Notes under the pieces: generated by a model
Databases searched by the model: none
Seen by the model: only the letters and a program-made list of their open reading frames with translations
What the model was told of the DNA's origin: nothing
Shown: positions 7,898 to 16,727 of the stretch, one piece after another
How positions within the stretch are numbered: the stretch's first letter is position 1
Layout of the letters: every line of letters begins with the position of its first letter
Program-made: the position numbers and the translations under genes
Source: Sulfurimonas sp. RIFOXYD12_FULL_33_39
Lineage (GTDB): Bacteria > Campylobacterota > Campylobacteria > Campylobacterales > Sulfurimonadaceae
Assembly: GCA_001829785.1 (NCBI GenBank)
Contig: MICF01000009.1
Span: 62,001 to 126,000 of the forward strand
Reading direction: 5' to 3'
Length of the DNA: 64,000 nucleotides

Positions 7898-9793
7898 TTT
7901 TGACTCTTTTAACATGTTGTCTAATTGAGTAAAAAGTTCTGTTGAAGCTTTTTCCATTTCATCAAAATTATCAACGATTGCAATAGAGTTTTCAAGAGTA
8001 TTTTCTTGAGGATTTTTATCTAAATATGTAAGATTTTTATTTGCATTACTGTGAACTGTCTCATGTGGAGAAGCTATTTTTAAATAAGACGGAGTCTGTG
8101 AAAATCTTCTTTTTCCTTCTCCCTCATACCATGTACCCAAATCACACTGATGAGTATTTTGTTGCTGGAATATCTTTTTGAGTGAAACTATAGAGTTATA
8201 AACACGAGATTTATAAAGAATATGTTCAAGTTTTGCAAGTACTACAAATATGCTGTTCTCCATGCCGTAAGAGTAATCGACTATTTGTGAGGAGTTGTTG
8301 CTCAGCTCTATTAGAGTCTCTTCAAACCCGTTTATTTTTTGAGTAGAGCCTTCAACGGTCGCTTTCATAATATCAGAACTTGTTTGAATTTCACTCATGT
8401 CTTGTTGCAGTGATTTAATAGATACCGATATCTCACCGGTTGCTTTATGTGTTCTCTCTGCTAACTTACGTACTTCATCGGCAACTACGGCAAAACCGCG
8501 TCCATGTTCACCTGCACGAGCTGCTTCAATTGCAGCATTAAGAGCTAAAAGATTTGTCTGATCGGCTATGTCGGTAATAAGCTCAATAACCGATGTTATC
8601 TCATTTGCTTGAGTAGCTATTTCTGAAATACTATGATTATTAATGCTTACTTGTTCACTTAGAGCATTTAATTCATTAACAATTTCAGTAATATCGTTGC
8701 GAGAATTAATAGCTAATTCAGAGGCATCTTTTGTAGCTGATGTAATTATTTTTAGGTCATTTATATTTGCACTCAAATTAGATATTATCAATGAAAGTGA
8801 CTCTGATACTGTTACACTTCTTGTGCTGATTTTTGAGTTAAAAACATCCCTCTGTGCTTTGCTATGTTGTGTTTTCATAAACTCTATACTTTTTTCAACA
8901 CTTTTTATTGCATCAACAAATTCGCCGCTCATTCCATCAGATGAGATTTTATGTGTAAATACTCCTTTAGATGCGTCAGTAATGGTAGTATTTATCTCAT
9001 GTATAAGGTTTTTTGTATGATTTATAAGTTCAGACAGCTCATAGCCCATAACCCCAAGTTCAGTGCTTTTATCTGTAGTTGTCGCCTTATGACTAAAATC
9101 TCCCCTTGAAACATACCCGATTAGAGATGTAAACTCATTAATTCCACCCGTGATAGATTTTCTGATTATATTAGCTAAAACAAGTACTACAATACCGACA
9201 ATTATTCCCGCAATAAGAGTTAAATATTTAAAAAAGTTTATCTCTTTTCCTAAACCAGCAGAATCCTTTTCAAGTTCATTAGATTTTAGTTCAACAAGTT
9301 TCTTAAATGAGTCTCTTGAAGCGTTTGCAAAAGGTGTTAACTCATTGTGATAATTTTTATATATTATCTCTTTACTATCTTTTATATCTTGTTTGTCAAG
9401 AGATTTCATCATTTTTAGAGAGTTGTCTAAAAATAGCATTGTTGAGTTTTTTGCTTCTTTGACAATATTTAAAGATTCGTCATTTTCCATTAATTTTTCT
9501 AAAGAATTAAAATGCGCTCTTATACTCTCAGTTGTCTCACTAAGTTTAATTATATTTTTTTCATAATCTCCGCCAAGAATTATATCGCGAGAGGTTCTGC
9601 TGATATAGTTTAAACCTTTCTCTACTTTAAGTGTAGTCAGAGCACTTATCATAGAATTGTGATGCAAATGGTCATATTTGGATTCAATATGTCCCATTGC
9701 AAGAAATATAGAAACGGCTGCAGAGAAAACTGAAATGCTAACCAGTGCAATAAAGTAGTTCATTTTTTTATGAATACTTAAATTTTGAAACAT
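7895..9793 (-). CDS. Methyl-accepting chemotaxis protein with C-terminal CZB domain
   Basis: This 632-residue chemoreceptor has TM1 at about 12-34, a helical periplasmic sensor, TM2 at about 190-212, a HAMP region (about 213-265), and a signalling hairpin with the hallmark [19 protein letters not shown] near 400-420. The C-terminal 100 residues form a chemoreceptor zinc-binding (CZB) domain: a histidine in LEHILYK (about 523), the cysteine in HQCDLGTWY (about 549), and histidines in SPHETVH (about 573-577) fit its 3His/1Cys zinc site. CZB domains sense zinc or oxidants such as hypochlorite in other bacteria. The ligand of the periplasmic part is unknown. Confidence 0.92.
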   Translation of the reverse strand: MFQNLSIHKKMNYFIALVSISVFSAAVSIFLAMGHIESKYDHLHHNSMISALTTLKVEKGLNYISRTSRDIILGGDYEKNIIKLSETTESIRAHFNSLEKLMENDESLNIVKEAKNSTMLFLDNSLKMMKSLDKQDIKDSKEIIYKNYHNELTPFANASRDSFKKLVELKSNELEKDSAGLGKEINFFKYLTLIAGIIVGIVVLVLANIIRKSITGGINEFTSLIGYVSRGDFSHKATTTDKSTELGVMGYELSELINHTKNLIHEINTTITDASKGVFTHKISSDGMSGEFVDAIKSVEKSIEFMKTQHSKAQRDVFNSKISTRSVTVSESLSLIISNLSANINDLKIITSATKDASELAINSRNDITEIVNELNALSEQVSINNHSISEIATQANEITSVIELITDIADQTNLLALNAAIEAARAGEHGRGFAVVADEVRKLAERTHKATGEISVSIKSLQQDMSEIQTSSDIMKATVEGSTQKINGFEETLIELSNNSSQIVDYSYGMENSIFVVLAKLEHILYKSRVYNSIVSLKKIFQQQNTHQCDLGTWYEGEGKRRFSQTPSYLKIASPHETVHSNANKNLTYLDKNPQENTLENSIAIVDNFDEMEKASTELFTQLDNMLKESK

Positions 9794-9874
9794 AATAAAT
9801 CCTTATGGTTTAGTTTGAGATTATTTTGTTACATTTTACACTATTTTTTTAAAAATGTCCTTAAATTATGTATT

Positions 9875-10312
9875 TTATAGGTACATGAATTGTGAAAGAA
9901 GAATAATAATAACAACTAAACTAAATGGGAAAAAATGACTTTTAAATACCCATGGATTTATTTTAAAGAGCTTTTGGTTTATTCCTCTTACACCCAGCCA
10001 CAAACCAAAAAATGCTTTTATACTAAGGAGAGTTTGAAAGTATGAAAGCGTATTGTTTTCAATCTTTCCGAATATTTGTGTAAACATGTATAAACCGCTT
10101 GCAACTGCTACCATTAAAGCATAAGGAACGACTTTTCTTACATGTACCATTATAGCTTCTCTTGCTTTTGCATATTCATCACCACTTAGACCCTGCTGCA
10201 TTTTAGATAAAAACAAGATATCTATAAATAAAAAACCGCCGTAGATAAAAACTGAAAAAATATGAATTGTATGTATTAGAGTGTAAGTGATAAGAAATCC
10301 TTTTTTTGGCAA
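9875..10312 (-). CDS. Four-helix membrane protein, CopD/DUF2269-like
   Basis: A 145-residue integral membrane protein with about four transmembrane helices and conserved-looking histidines in the first (LIHTIHIF), as in CopD-like and DUF2269 haem or copper membrane proteins. The exact family is uncertain. The start is unclear: the longest frame begins at TTG (10310-10312) without a ribosome binding site, whereas AAAGGA lies downstream, just before an ATC codon at residue 8. No other standard start occurs until far into the first helix. Confidence 0.6.
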   Translation of the reverse strand: MPKKGFLITYTLIHTIHIFSVFIYGGFLFIDILFLSKMQQGLSGDEYAKAREAIMVHVRKVVPYALMVAVASGLYMFTQIFGKIENNTLSYFQTLLSIKAFFGLWLGVRGINQKLFKINPWVFKSHFFPFSLVVIIILLSQFMYL

Positions 10313-10357
10313 ATTTTAACATAAGTAATTACAAAAGGTATTTGTTTTATATCAATT

Positions 10358-10377
10358 AATTGTACAATTGTACAATT
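10358..10377. promoter_or_regulatory. 20-bp perfect palindrome upstream of gdhA, operator candidate
   Basis: The interval AATTGTACAATTGTACAATT is a perfect 20-bp palindrome with a 10-bp internal repeat of TTGTACAA-type units. A further palindrome, CAATTAATTG, overlaps its left edge (10353-10362). It lies 39 bp before the gdhA start, the usual position for a repressor or activator site. Confidence 0.5.
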
Positions 10378-10416
10378 GAAATTTGGCAGTATTTTAGAAA
10401 ATAATTAGAGGGATAT

Positions 10417-11772
10417 ATGAGTATAGTTCAAAACGATATTAAAAAGTTAGAAACATCAAATTGTGATCAAGATAAAGTTTTCTATCAAGCAATGGAAGAG
10501 GTTATTTATTCAATTTCTCCACTCTTAGAATCTGATGAAAAATATAAAAAATATGCTGTTTTAGAGAGACTTGTAGTGCCTGATAGAGTTATAAAATTTA
10601 AAGTAACATGGCTTGACGATAACAATAATATTCAAGTGAATACAGGCTACAGAGTTCAATTCAATAATGCACTAGGTCCATATAAAGGCGGTCTTCGTTT
10701 TCACCCATCTGTAAATGAGGGTATTTTGAAATTTCTAGGATTTGAGCAAATTTTAAAAAATGCGCTTACAGGTTTACCCATTGGCGGAGCAAAAGGCGGG
10801 AGTGATTTTGACCCAAAAGGCAAGAGTGATTTTGAGATAATGAAATTCTGTTCTGCATTCATGACTGAGCTTCATAAATACATTGGTCCTCGTATTGATG
10901 TTCCTGCCGGAGATATCGGCGTAGGTTCACGTGAGATAGGATATCTTTTTGGCGAATATAAAAAAATTACATCATCTTATGACGGTGTTTTAACCGGTAA
11001 GCCTTATATGTTCGGCGGTTCTCTTATGAGACCCGAAGCAACCGGATACGGAGTTGTTTATTTTACGCAGACGATGCTTGATATGGAAAATAAAGAGAGT
11101 CTAGTCGGCAAAATATGTACAGTTAGCGGTGCCGGAAATGTAGCACTACATGTAATAGAAAAACTTTTGCATATAGGAGCAATACCGGTTTCTTGTAGTG
11201 ATTCTCAAGGTACGATATATGATTCAAGAGGAGTTGATTTAGAACTCTTAAAAGAGTTAAAGCTGGAAAAAAGAGTATCTCTTGAAAGGTATATAGAGGT
11301 GCATACGGAGGCTAAATATATTCCTGTTTCAGATTATAACCAAGGTGAACATGCCGTTTGGAATATTCAGTGTTATGCTGCGTTTCCGTGTGCAACACAA
11401 AATGAACTCACAGAACTTGATGCATTAAATTTAATTGCAAACGGGTGTACCTGTGTAAGCGAAGGAGCAAATATGCCATCTACTCCGGAAGCAATAGATG
11501 TTTTTTTAAATCATCAAGTATGTTTTGCTCCTGCAAAAGCGGCAAACGCAGGCGGAGTTGCGGTAAGCGAATTTGAAATGAGTCAAAATGCTTCAATGCA
11601 GAGATGGAGTTTTGAAAAGGTTGACTCAAAATTAAAAAATATTATGCAGCAGATTTGTAAAAGAGTAGTTCTGGCGGCAAGAGATTACGGAGTCGAAGGA
11701 AATTATGTTGACGGAGCAAATATAGCCGGATTTAAAAAGGTTGCGGATGCAATGATTGCCGAGGGAATTTAG
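10417..11772 (+). CDS. gdhA: Glutamate dehydrogenase (NADP-type)
   Basis: This 451-residue enzyme matches hexameric NADP-dependent glutamate dehydrogenases, which make glutamate from 2-oxoglutarate and ammonium. The substrate-binding lysine is in YKGGLRFHPSV (K90), and the catalytic loop PIGGAKGGSDFDPKG contains K126. The second domain has a dinucleotide-binding motif, SGAGNVALHV, near residue 233. Length is typical. AGAGGGA precedes the ATG. A palindromic operator candidate lies upstream and a hairpin terminator candidate directly follows the stop, so gdhA is probably a one-gene unit regulated by nitrogen supply; that control is an inference. Confidence 0.95.
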   Translation: MSIVQNDIKKLETSNCDQDKVFYQAMEEVIYSISPLLESDEKYKKYAVLERLVVPDRVIKFKVTWLDDNNNIQVNTGYRVQFNNALGPYKGGLRFHPSVNEGILKFLGFEQILKNALTGLPIGGAKGGSDFDPKGKSDFEIMKFCSAFMTELHKYIGPRIDVPAGDIGVGSREIGYLFGEYKKITSSYDGVLTGKPYMFGGSLMRPEATGYGVVYFTQTMLDMENKESLVGKICTVSGAGNVALHVIEKLLHIGAIPVSCSDSQGTIYDSRGVDLELLKELKLEKRVSLERYIEVHTEAKYIPVSDYNQGEHAVWNIQCYAAFPCATQNELTELDALNLIANGCTCVSEGANMPSTPEAIDVFLNHQVCFAPAKAANAGGVAVSEFEMSQNASMQRWSFEKVDSKLKNIMQQICKRVVLAARDYGVEGNYVDGANIAGFKKVADAMIAEGI

Positions 11773-11799
11773 TCTATAACCGTATATTCAGACTTTTTT
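11771..11799 (+). terminator. Candidate terminator after gdhA
   Basis: AGTCT (11771-11775), overlapping the gdhA stop codon, pairs with AGACT (11790-11794), with extra A-T pairs inside, and is followed by six T residues. Confidence 0.5.
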
Positions 11800-11842
11800 G
11801 ATAAAATCTCGTACAAGAAATTTATACTCAAAGAAAAAGATT

Positions 11843-12460
11843 ATGCAAAATACAAAAGCAAGAGCAAATATCTATGCATTAATATCTCGTGTTTTACTCC
11901 AAGAGCTAGATGAAGATATATTAAGTACAATTAAAAATGATGAAAATATATTAGATTTTTTCCCTACTTTAAAAGAGTGGAAACCATTTGATGAAGTTAA
12001 AAATAGTAAGCTTTTAGAGGAGTATTTTAATCCTGATTTTGTAAATCTATCGCTTTTACACCTTATTCCTTATGAGACATTTTATACAAGAGAAGACCAA
12101 AAGATTGAAACCGGCGGCGCAAATCCCGTAACTGATATGTACAGCACATATAATTTTATGGTTGACTATGAGGTTGCACGTACTGTTTCGGCAGATCATA
12201 TAGGTGTAGAGCTTGAGTTTATGCATCATCTTGTAGAGGCTGAGTTAAGGGCTTTAGAAGATGATAATATAAGTGCTATAAAAGACCTTAGAGAGGTTCA
12301 GAGAGAGTTTTTAAATAAACATCTTTTAAAATGGGCGCCAATGTATCTGATTAATGTTAAATATGAAGCAAGAACACCTCTTTATTATGATGCTGCAGAT
12401 TTGGCTTTAGAGTTTATTCTTAGTGATAACGAGTATCTAAACAAGGAATTAAATATATAG
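11843..12460 (+). CDS. TorD-family molybdoenzyme chaperone
   Basis: This 205-residue cytoplasmic protein is all-helical and carries the TorD/DmsD family signature: VGVELEFMHHLVEAEL in the middle and a FLNKHLLKWAP motif further on. TorD proteins bind twin-arginine signal peptides and help insert molybdenum cofactor into enzymes such as formate dehydrogenase or nitrate and DMSO reductases. No molybdoenzyme is encoded in this window, so its client is elsewhere. ATG 11843 with AAAGAAAAAGA upstream is chosen; an in-frame TTG at 11798 has poor context. The stop directly abuts the next start. Confidence 0.82.
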   Translation: MQNTKARANIYALISRVLLQELDEDILSTIKNDENILDFFPTLKEWKPFDEVKNSKLLEEYFNPDFVNLSLLHLIPYETFYTREDQKIETGGANPVTDMYSTYNFMVDYEVARTVSADHIGVELEFMHHLVEAELRALEDDNISAIKDLREVQREFLNKHLLKWAPMYLINVKYEARTPLYYDAADLALEFILSDNEYLNKELNI

Positions 12461-13558
12461 ATGATACAGCTAAAGGCTAGCCGTTGTGTTCGTCTGCTCT
12501 CAAAAGAGAGTGAATGTAACAGATGTGAAGTTATTTGCCCTACAGAGGCTATAGTAATAGGTGCCAATCCTCTTCCTAGTATCAACTTTTCTGCATGTGT
12601 AGAGTGTGGGGCATGTGATGCCATCTGCCCAAACGAAGCTCTCTCTTTGGATGATTTTAATACGACAAACTTCTTTTTTAGTTTTATGGAAGATGAAGAA
12701 AGCCTTATCTCATGTAGAAAAAATGTTCCTTGTATAGCAGCTTTAAATATAGAAAACATTATCTCTATTGCTCTATTGAAAAAGGAGATAGTTTTTGATA
12801 TGGGGCATTGTGACGAGTGTCATATAGCGCATAAATGCAGACCTCAAATAGAAAAAAACTATGAAGAGGCGTCTTATATACTAAAGGCAATGGAGAGTGA
12901 AGCCAAAATAAGAGTAGAAAATGTCAAATACGAGAGCAAGGCTGAAGTAAAAGAGAGCAACCGAAGAGATTTTTTTAGTAAAGTAAATCTTAAAAATGTT
13001 GTAAAAACAAAGATGGAGTTTGAAAAAGAGATTCAAAAAGCTACAGATGAGCTGGTTGAACATACTTTGCAAAAAAGTGATATAGCGCTTTTAAAGCAAA
13101 AGCGTATAACGGATAGAAGAAAACTCTTTTTTACGGCAATTAAAAGAGTTAAAAAACCTTCAATATATCATGTAATTGAGGCAGACGAGTTGTCATTTAC
13201 TTCTATGAAACTCTTAGATGATGCTACATGTACTGCATGTCAGATGTGTTACAGGGTCTGTCCAAGCGGAGCACTTAGTTCAGATATTAAAAACTCAAAG
13301 ATTGATTTTGACCCGTTTTTGTGTATAAAGTGCCATATATGTCATGATGTATGTGAACCAAATGCTATTACATTTTCACCATCATACGCAGTTAAAGAGT
13401 TTTTTGAGCCTGAGGTTCATAACTTGATAAAATTCAGTGTAAAAAGATGTGACGAGTGCAATGTTATTTTTAGTACAAACGGCAGTGAGAGGCTCTGCTA
13501 CAGATGTAAGGCGGAAGATGAAGAAGCTAAAGAATTATGGGGGATAGTCGGACAATGA
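12461..13558 (+). CDS. Polyferredoxin-like protein with four [4Fe-4S] motifs
   Basis: This 365-residue cytoplasmic protein has two N-terminal iron-sulfur motifs (C19-x2-C22-x3-C26-P and C46-x2-C49-x2-C52-x3-C56-P), a middle with further Cys pairs (CDECHIAHKC), then two more ferredoxin motifs (CTACQMCYRVCP, CIKCHICHDVC). It ends in a Cys-x2-Cys / Cys-x2-Cys zinc-ribbon-like pair. It begins one base after the TorD stop and overlaps the next gene by an ATGA, so all are translated together. It may pass electrons to, or assist maturation of, the molybdoenzyme served by the TorD protein; this is inferred from context. Confidence 0.75.
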   Translation: MIQLKASRCVRLLSKESECNRCEVICPTEAIVIGANPLPSINFSACVECGACDAICPNEALSLDDFNTTNFFFSFMEDEESLISCRKNVPCIAALNIENIISIALLKKEIVFDMGHCDECHIAHKCRPQIEKNYEEASYILKAMESEAKIRVENVKYESKAEVKESNRRDFFSKVNLKNVVKTKMEFEKEIQKATDELVEHTLQKSDIALLKQKRITDRRKLFFTAIKRVKKPSIYHVIEADELSFTSMKLLDDATCTACQMCYRVCPSGALSSDIKNSKIDFDPFLCIKCHICHDVCEPNAITFSPSYAVKEFFEPEVHNLIKFSVKRCDECNVIFSTNGSERLCYRCKAEDEEAKELWGIVGQ

Positions 13559-14352
13559 TGAATAGTGCAAATGAGATTTCTCATCATACTAAACTTTATG
13601 GTTTTATAGGCGAATATGCCGCTCAGAACAGCATAAGTGCCGCTATAAACAGGCTCTTTAAGGCTAATAATAAAAATGCAATGATTATTCCTATGAATAT
13701 TCGCGAGGATGATTTTTACTATACAATTTCAAATATGAAAAAGTCACATGTAAACGGTGCTTTGATATCAAATGAATACACCAAAAGTGTCGTAGAGATT
13801 CTCGATAGTGCTAGTGAAGTTGTTAAAAAATCTGGAATGTGTGATATATTGATAAGAGACAAAGATAAGCTTGTCGGGGATATTTTTAGTATCGGTGTGT
13901 TGGTTAAATATCTAAAGGATAAAAACTGCAAAAAAGTAGCACTTATTGGAATAGGTTCAAGGGCTAAAGCATTTTGTTATTTAGCAGATGGTTTTGAGAT
14001 AAGCTATTTTTACGACGATTTAGAAAAGCTGATGGAATTTTCAACAAAAATGCAGATACCAAATGCGGATATCAACCGTATTGCAGAGTCGATGGAAGTT
14101 GATTTTTCCAGTTTTGATGCCGTTATAGATTTTTCAGATTTTGATACGCTGCATACGGTAAAAAAGCTCGGTAAAATAAACATTGACATGAAAAATAAAA
14201 AAGAGTTTTCGGCACTAAAAATAAGAGCGGTTGAACTTGAAGAAAACTACATAGGTTTTGATGACATGTTAGATGAACTAGGAAGCGGAGCCTTTGAGTT
14301 TTTAAAAGAGAAAAAGCATCTTGAGGATGATAAAAGCGATATGAAATTTTAA
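13555..14352 (+). CDS. Degenerate shikimate-dehydrogenase-like (AroE-fold) protein
   Basis: This 265-residue protein follows the AroE plan: an N-terminal domain opening with LYGFIGEYAAQNSIS, a Rossmann motif VALIGIGSRAKAF, and a C-terminal GFDDMLDELGSGAF that parallels the AroE closing helix. Catalytic signatures are lost: the NVTxPxK lysine motif reads ALISNEYTK, and the SLSP substrate motif is absent. It is therefore unlikely to be an active shikimate dehydrogenase. ATG 13555 overlaps the upstream TGA; an upstream in-frame ATG at 13537 lies inside that gene and is less likely. Its role in the TorD/polyferredoxin operon is unknown. Confidence 0.65.
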   Translation: MMNSANEISHHTKLYGFIGEYAAQNSISAAINRLFKANNKNAMIIPMNIREDDFYYTISNMKKSHVNGALISNEYTKSVVEILDSASEVVKKSGMCDILIRDKDKLVGDIFSIGVLVKYLKDKNCKKVALIGIGSRAKAFCYLADGFEISYFYDDLEKLMEFSTKMQIPNADINRIAESMEVDFSSFDAVIDFSDFDTLHTVKKLGKINIDMKNKKEFSALKIRAVELEENYIGFDDMLDELGSGAFEFLKEKKHLEDDKSDMKF

Positions 14353-14367
14353 TATAGGAATATAAGT

Positions 14368-14874
14368 ATGAACCAACACGATTTAAGTGATTTAAGAGCA
14401 GAATTTGATAAATTTGTAAAAGATAAATGCTCGATTGATCCGGAGGATATGACGCAACAAAATCCAGATGGCGGAGACAAAGAAGACGAAGAACCGGTAC
14501 CGCAATTTGTAGATGCACTTACGCATAAACTTTTAGCTCCGGCAATAAGCGGAGTATATCTATCAAGACTGGATATAAAGAGAATTGCAGAGGCTATAGA
14601 TGAGTCTCTTCCTATTAAAGAGCGTATAAAGATGGTTAGAGCTCTTTTTAGACATACAAACTCTAAAGAGTATCTAAAAAATGCTTTTACGGAGATAGAA
14701 AAACATATAAACGGGCGTATTTTGATTTATCAAGAACTTAGTGAAGCTTTCCCTGCTTCAAAAACTATTTTTGATGAAAATATTGTAAAAGCTAAAAAAA
14801 CTATAAAGATGTTTGAGCAGATTATAGAAGATTTTGAAGAGATCGAGCCGACCGACGACCCGCTATTTATTTAA
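14368..14874 (+). CDS. Unknown protein ending the TorD operon
   Basis: I do not recognise this 168-residue protein. It has an acidic, low-complexity segment at about 29-46 and a helical C-terminal part (about 50-168), with no signal peptide, membrane helix or cysteine cluster. It lies 15 bp after the AroE-like gene, with AGGAATATAAGT before the ATG, and is the last gene of the unit that starts with the TorD chaperone. A hairpin-rich intergenic repeat follows. Confidence 0.65.
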   Translation: MNQHDLSDLRAEFDKFVKDKCSIDPEDMTQQNPDGGDKEDEEPVPQFVDALTHKLLAPAISGVYLSRLDIKRIAEAIDESLPIKERIKMVRALFRHTNSKEYLKNAFTEIEKHINGRILIYQELSEAFPASKTIFDENIVKAKKTIKMFEQIIEDFEEIEPTDDPLFI

Positions 14875-14896
14875 CTAAGTCACTAGAATTAAAATA

Positions 14897-14970
14897 GCAA
14901 AGCATTTGCTTCGTTATTGCGTTCGTCAGATACTACAGTATCCTTCCTTGCGCACGCCTTGCAACTGCAT
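14897..14970. repeat. Hairpin-rich palindromic element at convergent gene ends
   Basis: The interval holds two clear hairpins: GCAAA/TTTGC around a 3-nt loop (14897-14909) and GATACT/AGTATC around AC (14929-14942), in a sequence more GC-rich than its surroundings. It shares a TTGCTTCGT block with the repeats at 397 and 21635 but otherwise looks like a separate family. It fills the gap between two converging genes. Confidence 0.5.
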
Positions 14971-14971
14971 C

Positions 14972-15007
14972 ACTCTTTTAATTCATACAAGAGTTCTTTG
15001 ATTTTTT
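14972..15007 (+). terminator. Candidate terminator of the TorD operon
   Basis: ACTCTT (14972-14977) pairs with AAGAGT (14989-14994) and is followed by a T-rich run, on the 3' side of the hairpin-rich element. Confidence 0.5.
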
Positions 15008-15022
15008 GAAAAAACTAAAAAA

Positions 15023-15529
15023 CTAAAATATATCTTGAACCTGCAACCAACCCTGCCAAATAAGAGCACTTAGAATTCCAGCAACAAATCCTGCGACAAT
15101 ATCATCACCCATAACACCGATGCCGCCTTTTGCTTCACGGTCTAGTCTGCCGATAATAGATGGTTTTGTAATATCAAAATATCTAAAAAGCACAAAAGAG
15201 AGCAGACTTTGAATTAAGAATCCATTTTGTAAATCTGCTATTTCATTAAAACCGATACTAATTGCAGGTGCAACGCTTAGTGCAAACCACATTCCTGCAA
15301 GCTCATCTATAACAATGCGTTTATCGTCATGTATGCCGCTTTTTACTTCATATTTGTTTATCTCTTTTATGGCAATTATAGTGATAAGAAGAGCCGATAA
15401 AAAAAGAGTTTGAGCATCAAAATATATAAGTATAAGCATCCCAATAGGAAGAGAAACAAGCGTCCCTACCGTTCCTGGAGCTTTTGGAGCTAATCCGCTG
15501 TAACCTAGTGTTATAAAAAACCAGTTCAT
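15023..15529 (-). CDS. pgpA: Phosphatidylglycerophosphatase A
   Basis: This 168-residue integral membrane enzyme removes the phosphate from phosphatidylglycerophosphate to give phosphatidylglycerol. The PgpA signature is complete: IDELAGM (D75/E76), FRYFDITKP, and GGIGVMGDDIVAGF with D142/D143. About four membrane helices are visible. It follows the Sat-like gene by 7 bp and ends a leftward unit with ispDF and the HP1021-type regulator, an order I recall as conserved in Campylobacter. Confidence 0.92.
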   Translation of the reverse strand: MNWFFITLGYSGLAPKAPGTVGTLVSLPIGMLILIYFDAQTLFLSALLITIIAIKEINKYEVKSGIHDDKRIVIDELAGMWFALSVAPAISIGFNEIADLQNGFLIQSLLSFVLFRYFDITKPSIIGRLDREAKGGIGVMGDDIVAGFVAGILSALIWQGWLQVQDIF

Positions 15530-15536
15530 TTATTTC

Positions 15537-16727
15537 CTAAGTAAGAGATGTTGTTTGATATAGTTTCATCAACTCTAAGTAAAAATCATTTTCAGTATGC
15601 TCTTCTAAAAGACCCTCTGTCGGAAGTATATCATAGTAGAGTTTCTCTAAATTTTGAAATCTGTTTGGATGAAGTTTTGAGAGAATTACTGCTGAAATCT
15701 CTTTTCTCATAAGTATGGTAGGAGGCAAAATACCAAGCTCTAATAGTTCTAAAATAGAGGTAGAGTGATAAGATATCTGATGATGTTGACCGTGAGGACA
15801 TGTATTTTTACTAACAAGCGTTGTACATTTATCGCAGTAAACATATTCGCTTGCAACGGTAATCTCTATATCTATGCCTATTACTTTGTCAATTATGGAT
15901 TTGTTGGAGTTACAGTCATAAAACATTCCAAGTCCTGCATGATTTCGCCCGATTGTCAATTTATCGCAGCCGTAATTTTTTGCAACAATAGCATCTAAAA
16001 TTATCTCATTATATCCTGCAAAAATATAACTGTTTTCAAGCGGAACGATAATGACATGATTTTTTGTTAAAAAATTATTTATAAAAAAGTCAAGAGCTTT
16101 TTTTCTTATTTTGTATTCCAAATTTGATTTTGTATATGGCTTTAGAAGAAAAATCACAAGTAAATCAGTATTTTCAAGAGTTTGGCGAATCAACCTTTCA
16201 TGTGCGCGGTGCAGAGGATTTGCAGCCATAACAAGTGCTGTGGTATGTTTTGCGTCAATTAATTTTTTGGCATCTTCAATTGTTTGTTTGTTTGTATTGC
16301 TTGATTTATTTATAAGAGTATATTCTCCGCTTACCGCCAAAGAACCCAGTCTTTTAAGCGTTGCCATAACACCTGGATGAGAGATATCATCTGTACCATA
16401 TATCTGTTTTACCCTATCGCTTGGGTCAATGTGAAAAACTTCGTCAACTATCAAAGAAGCAAAAGGTTTCTCATCATAAAGAATTGTAAGTTCTTCACCA
16501 GTTTTTAATGAGCTTAAAACCTCTGCATTCATTTTTCCAGATGGTGCTAAAATAAAAGGAAACGGAAATGATTTACCGTCAATAATGCCTGTTTTTAAAA
16601 TATCTTTGCTTTGTTGCTCGTTCATCAAGGACTCAACAGGCGAAAGCAGACCGTCTTTAAGAAGCTCTAATGCCGATGCAGCTTCCTTATCTATCAATAA
16701 CGTTTTATTTTTTCTTAACAATGTCAT
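15537..16727 (-). CDS. Divergent ATP-sulfurylase (sulfate adenylyltransferase)-like protein
   Basis: This 396-residue protein has the ATP-sulfurylase fold: a PUA-like N-terminal domain (about 1-160) and a nucleotidyltransferase domain with NPLHRAHERL and GRNHAG, followed by a Cys pattern CDKC...CPHG. Key residues differ from active enzymes: the Q-x-R-N-P nucleotide motif reads MAANP, the GRDHAG aspartate is Asn, and the ISGT loop after the Cys cluster is ISYHS. Catalysis of APS formation or ATP release is thus doubtful. Campylobacter has a similar gene in the same place (Cj1609, from memory). Its start overlaps the upstream regulator gene by 23 bp. Confidence 0.75.
   Translation of the reverse strand: MTLLRKNKTLLIDKEAASALELLKDGLLSPVESLMNEQQSKDILKTGIIDGKSFPFPFILAPSGKMNAEVLSSLKTGEELTILYDEKPFASLIVDEVFHIDPSDRVKQIYGTDDISHPGVMATLKRLGSLAVSGEYTLINKSSNTNKQTIEDAKKLIDAKHTTALVMAANPLHRAHERLIRQTLENTDLLVIFLLKPYTKSNLEYKIRKKALDFFINNFLTKNHVIIVPLENSYIFAGYNEIILDAIVAKNYGCDKLTIGRNHAGLGMFYDCNSNKSIIDKVIGIDIEITVASEYVYCDKCTTLVSKNTCPHGQHHQISYHSTSILELLELGILPPTILMRKEISAVILSKLHPNRFQNLEKLYYDILPTEGLLEEHTENDFYLELMKLYQTTSLT

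Noticed and set aside
16705..16727. Frameshift or misassembly at the overlap of the Sat-like and regulator genes
   Set aside because: Both frames keep family-typical ends; a 23-bp overlap in a compact operon is normal.
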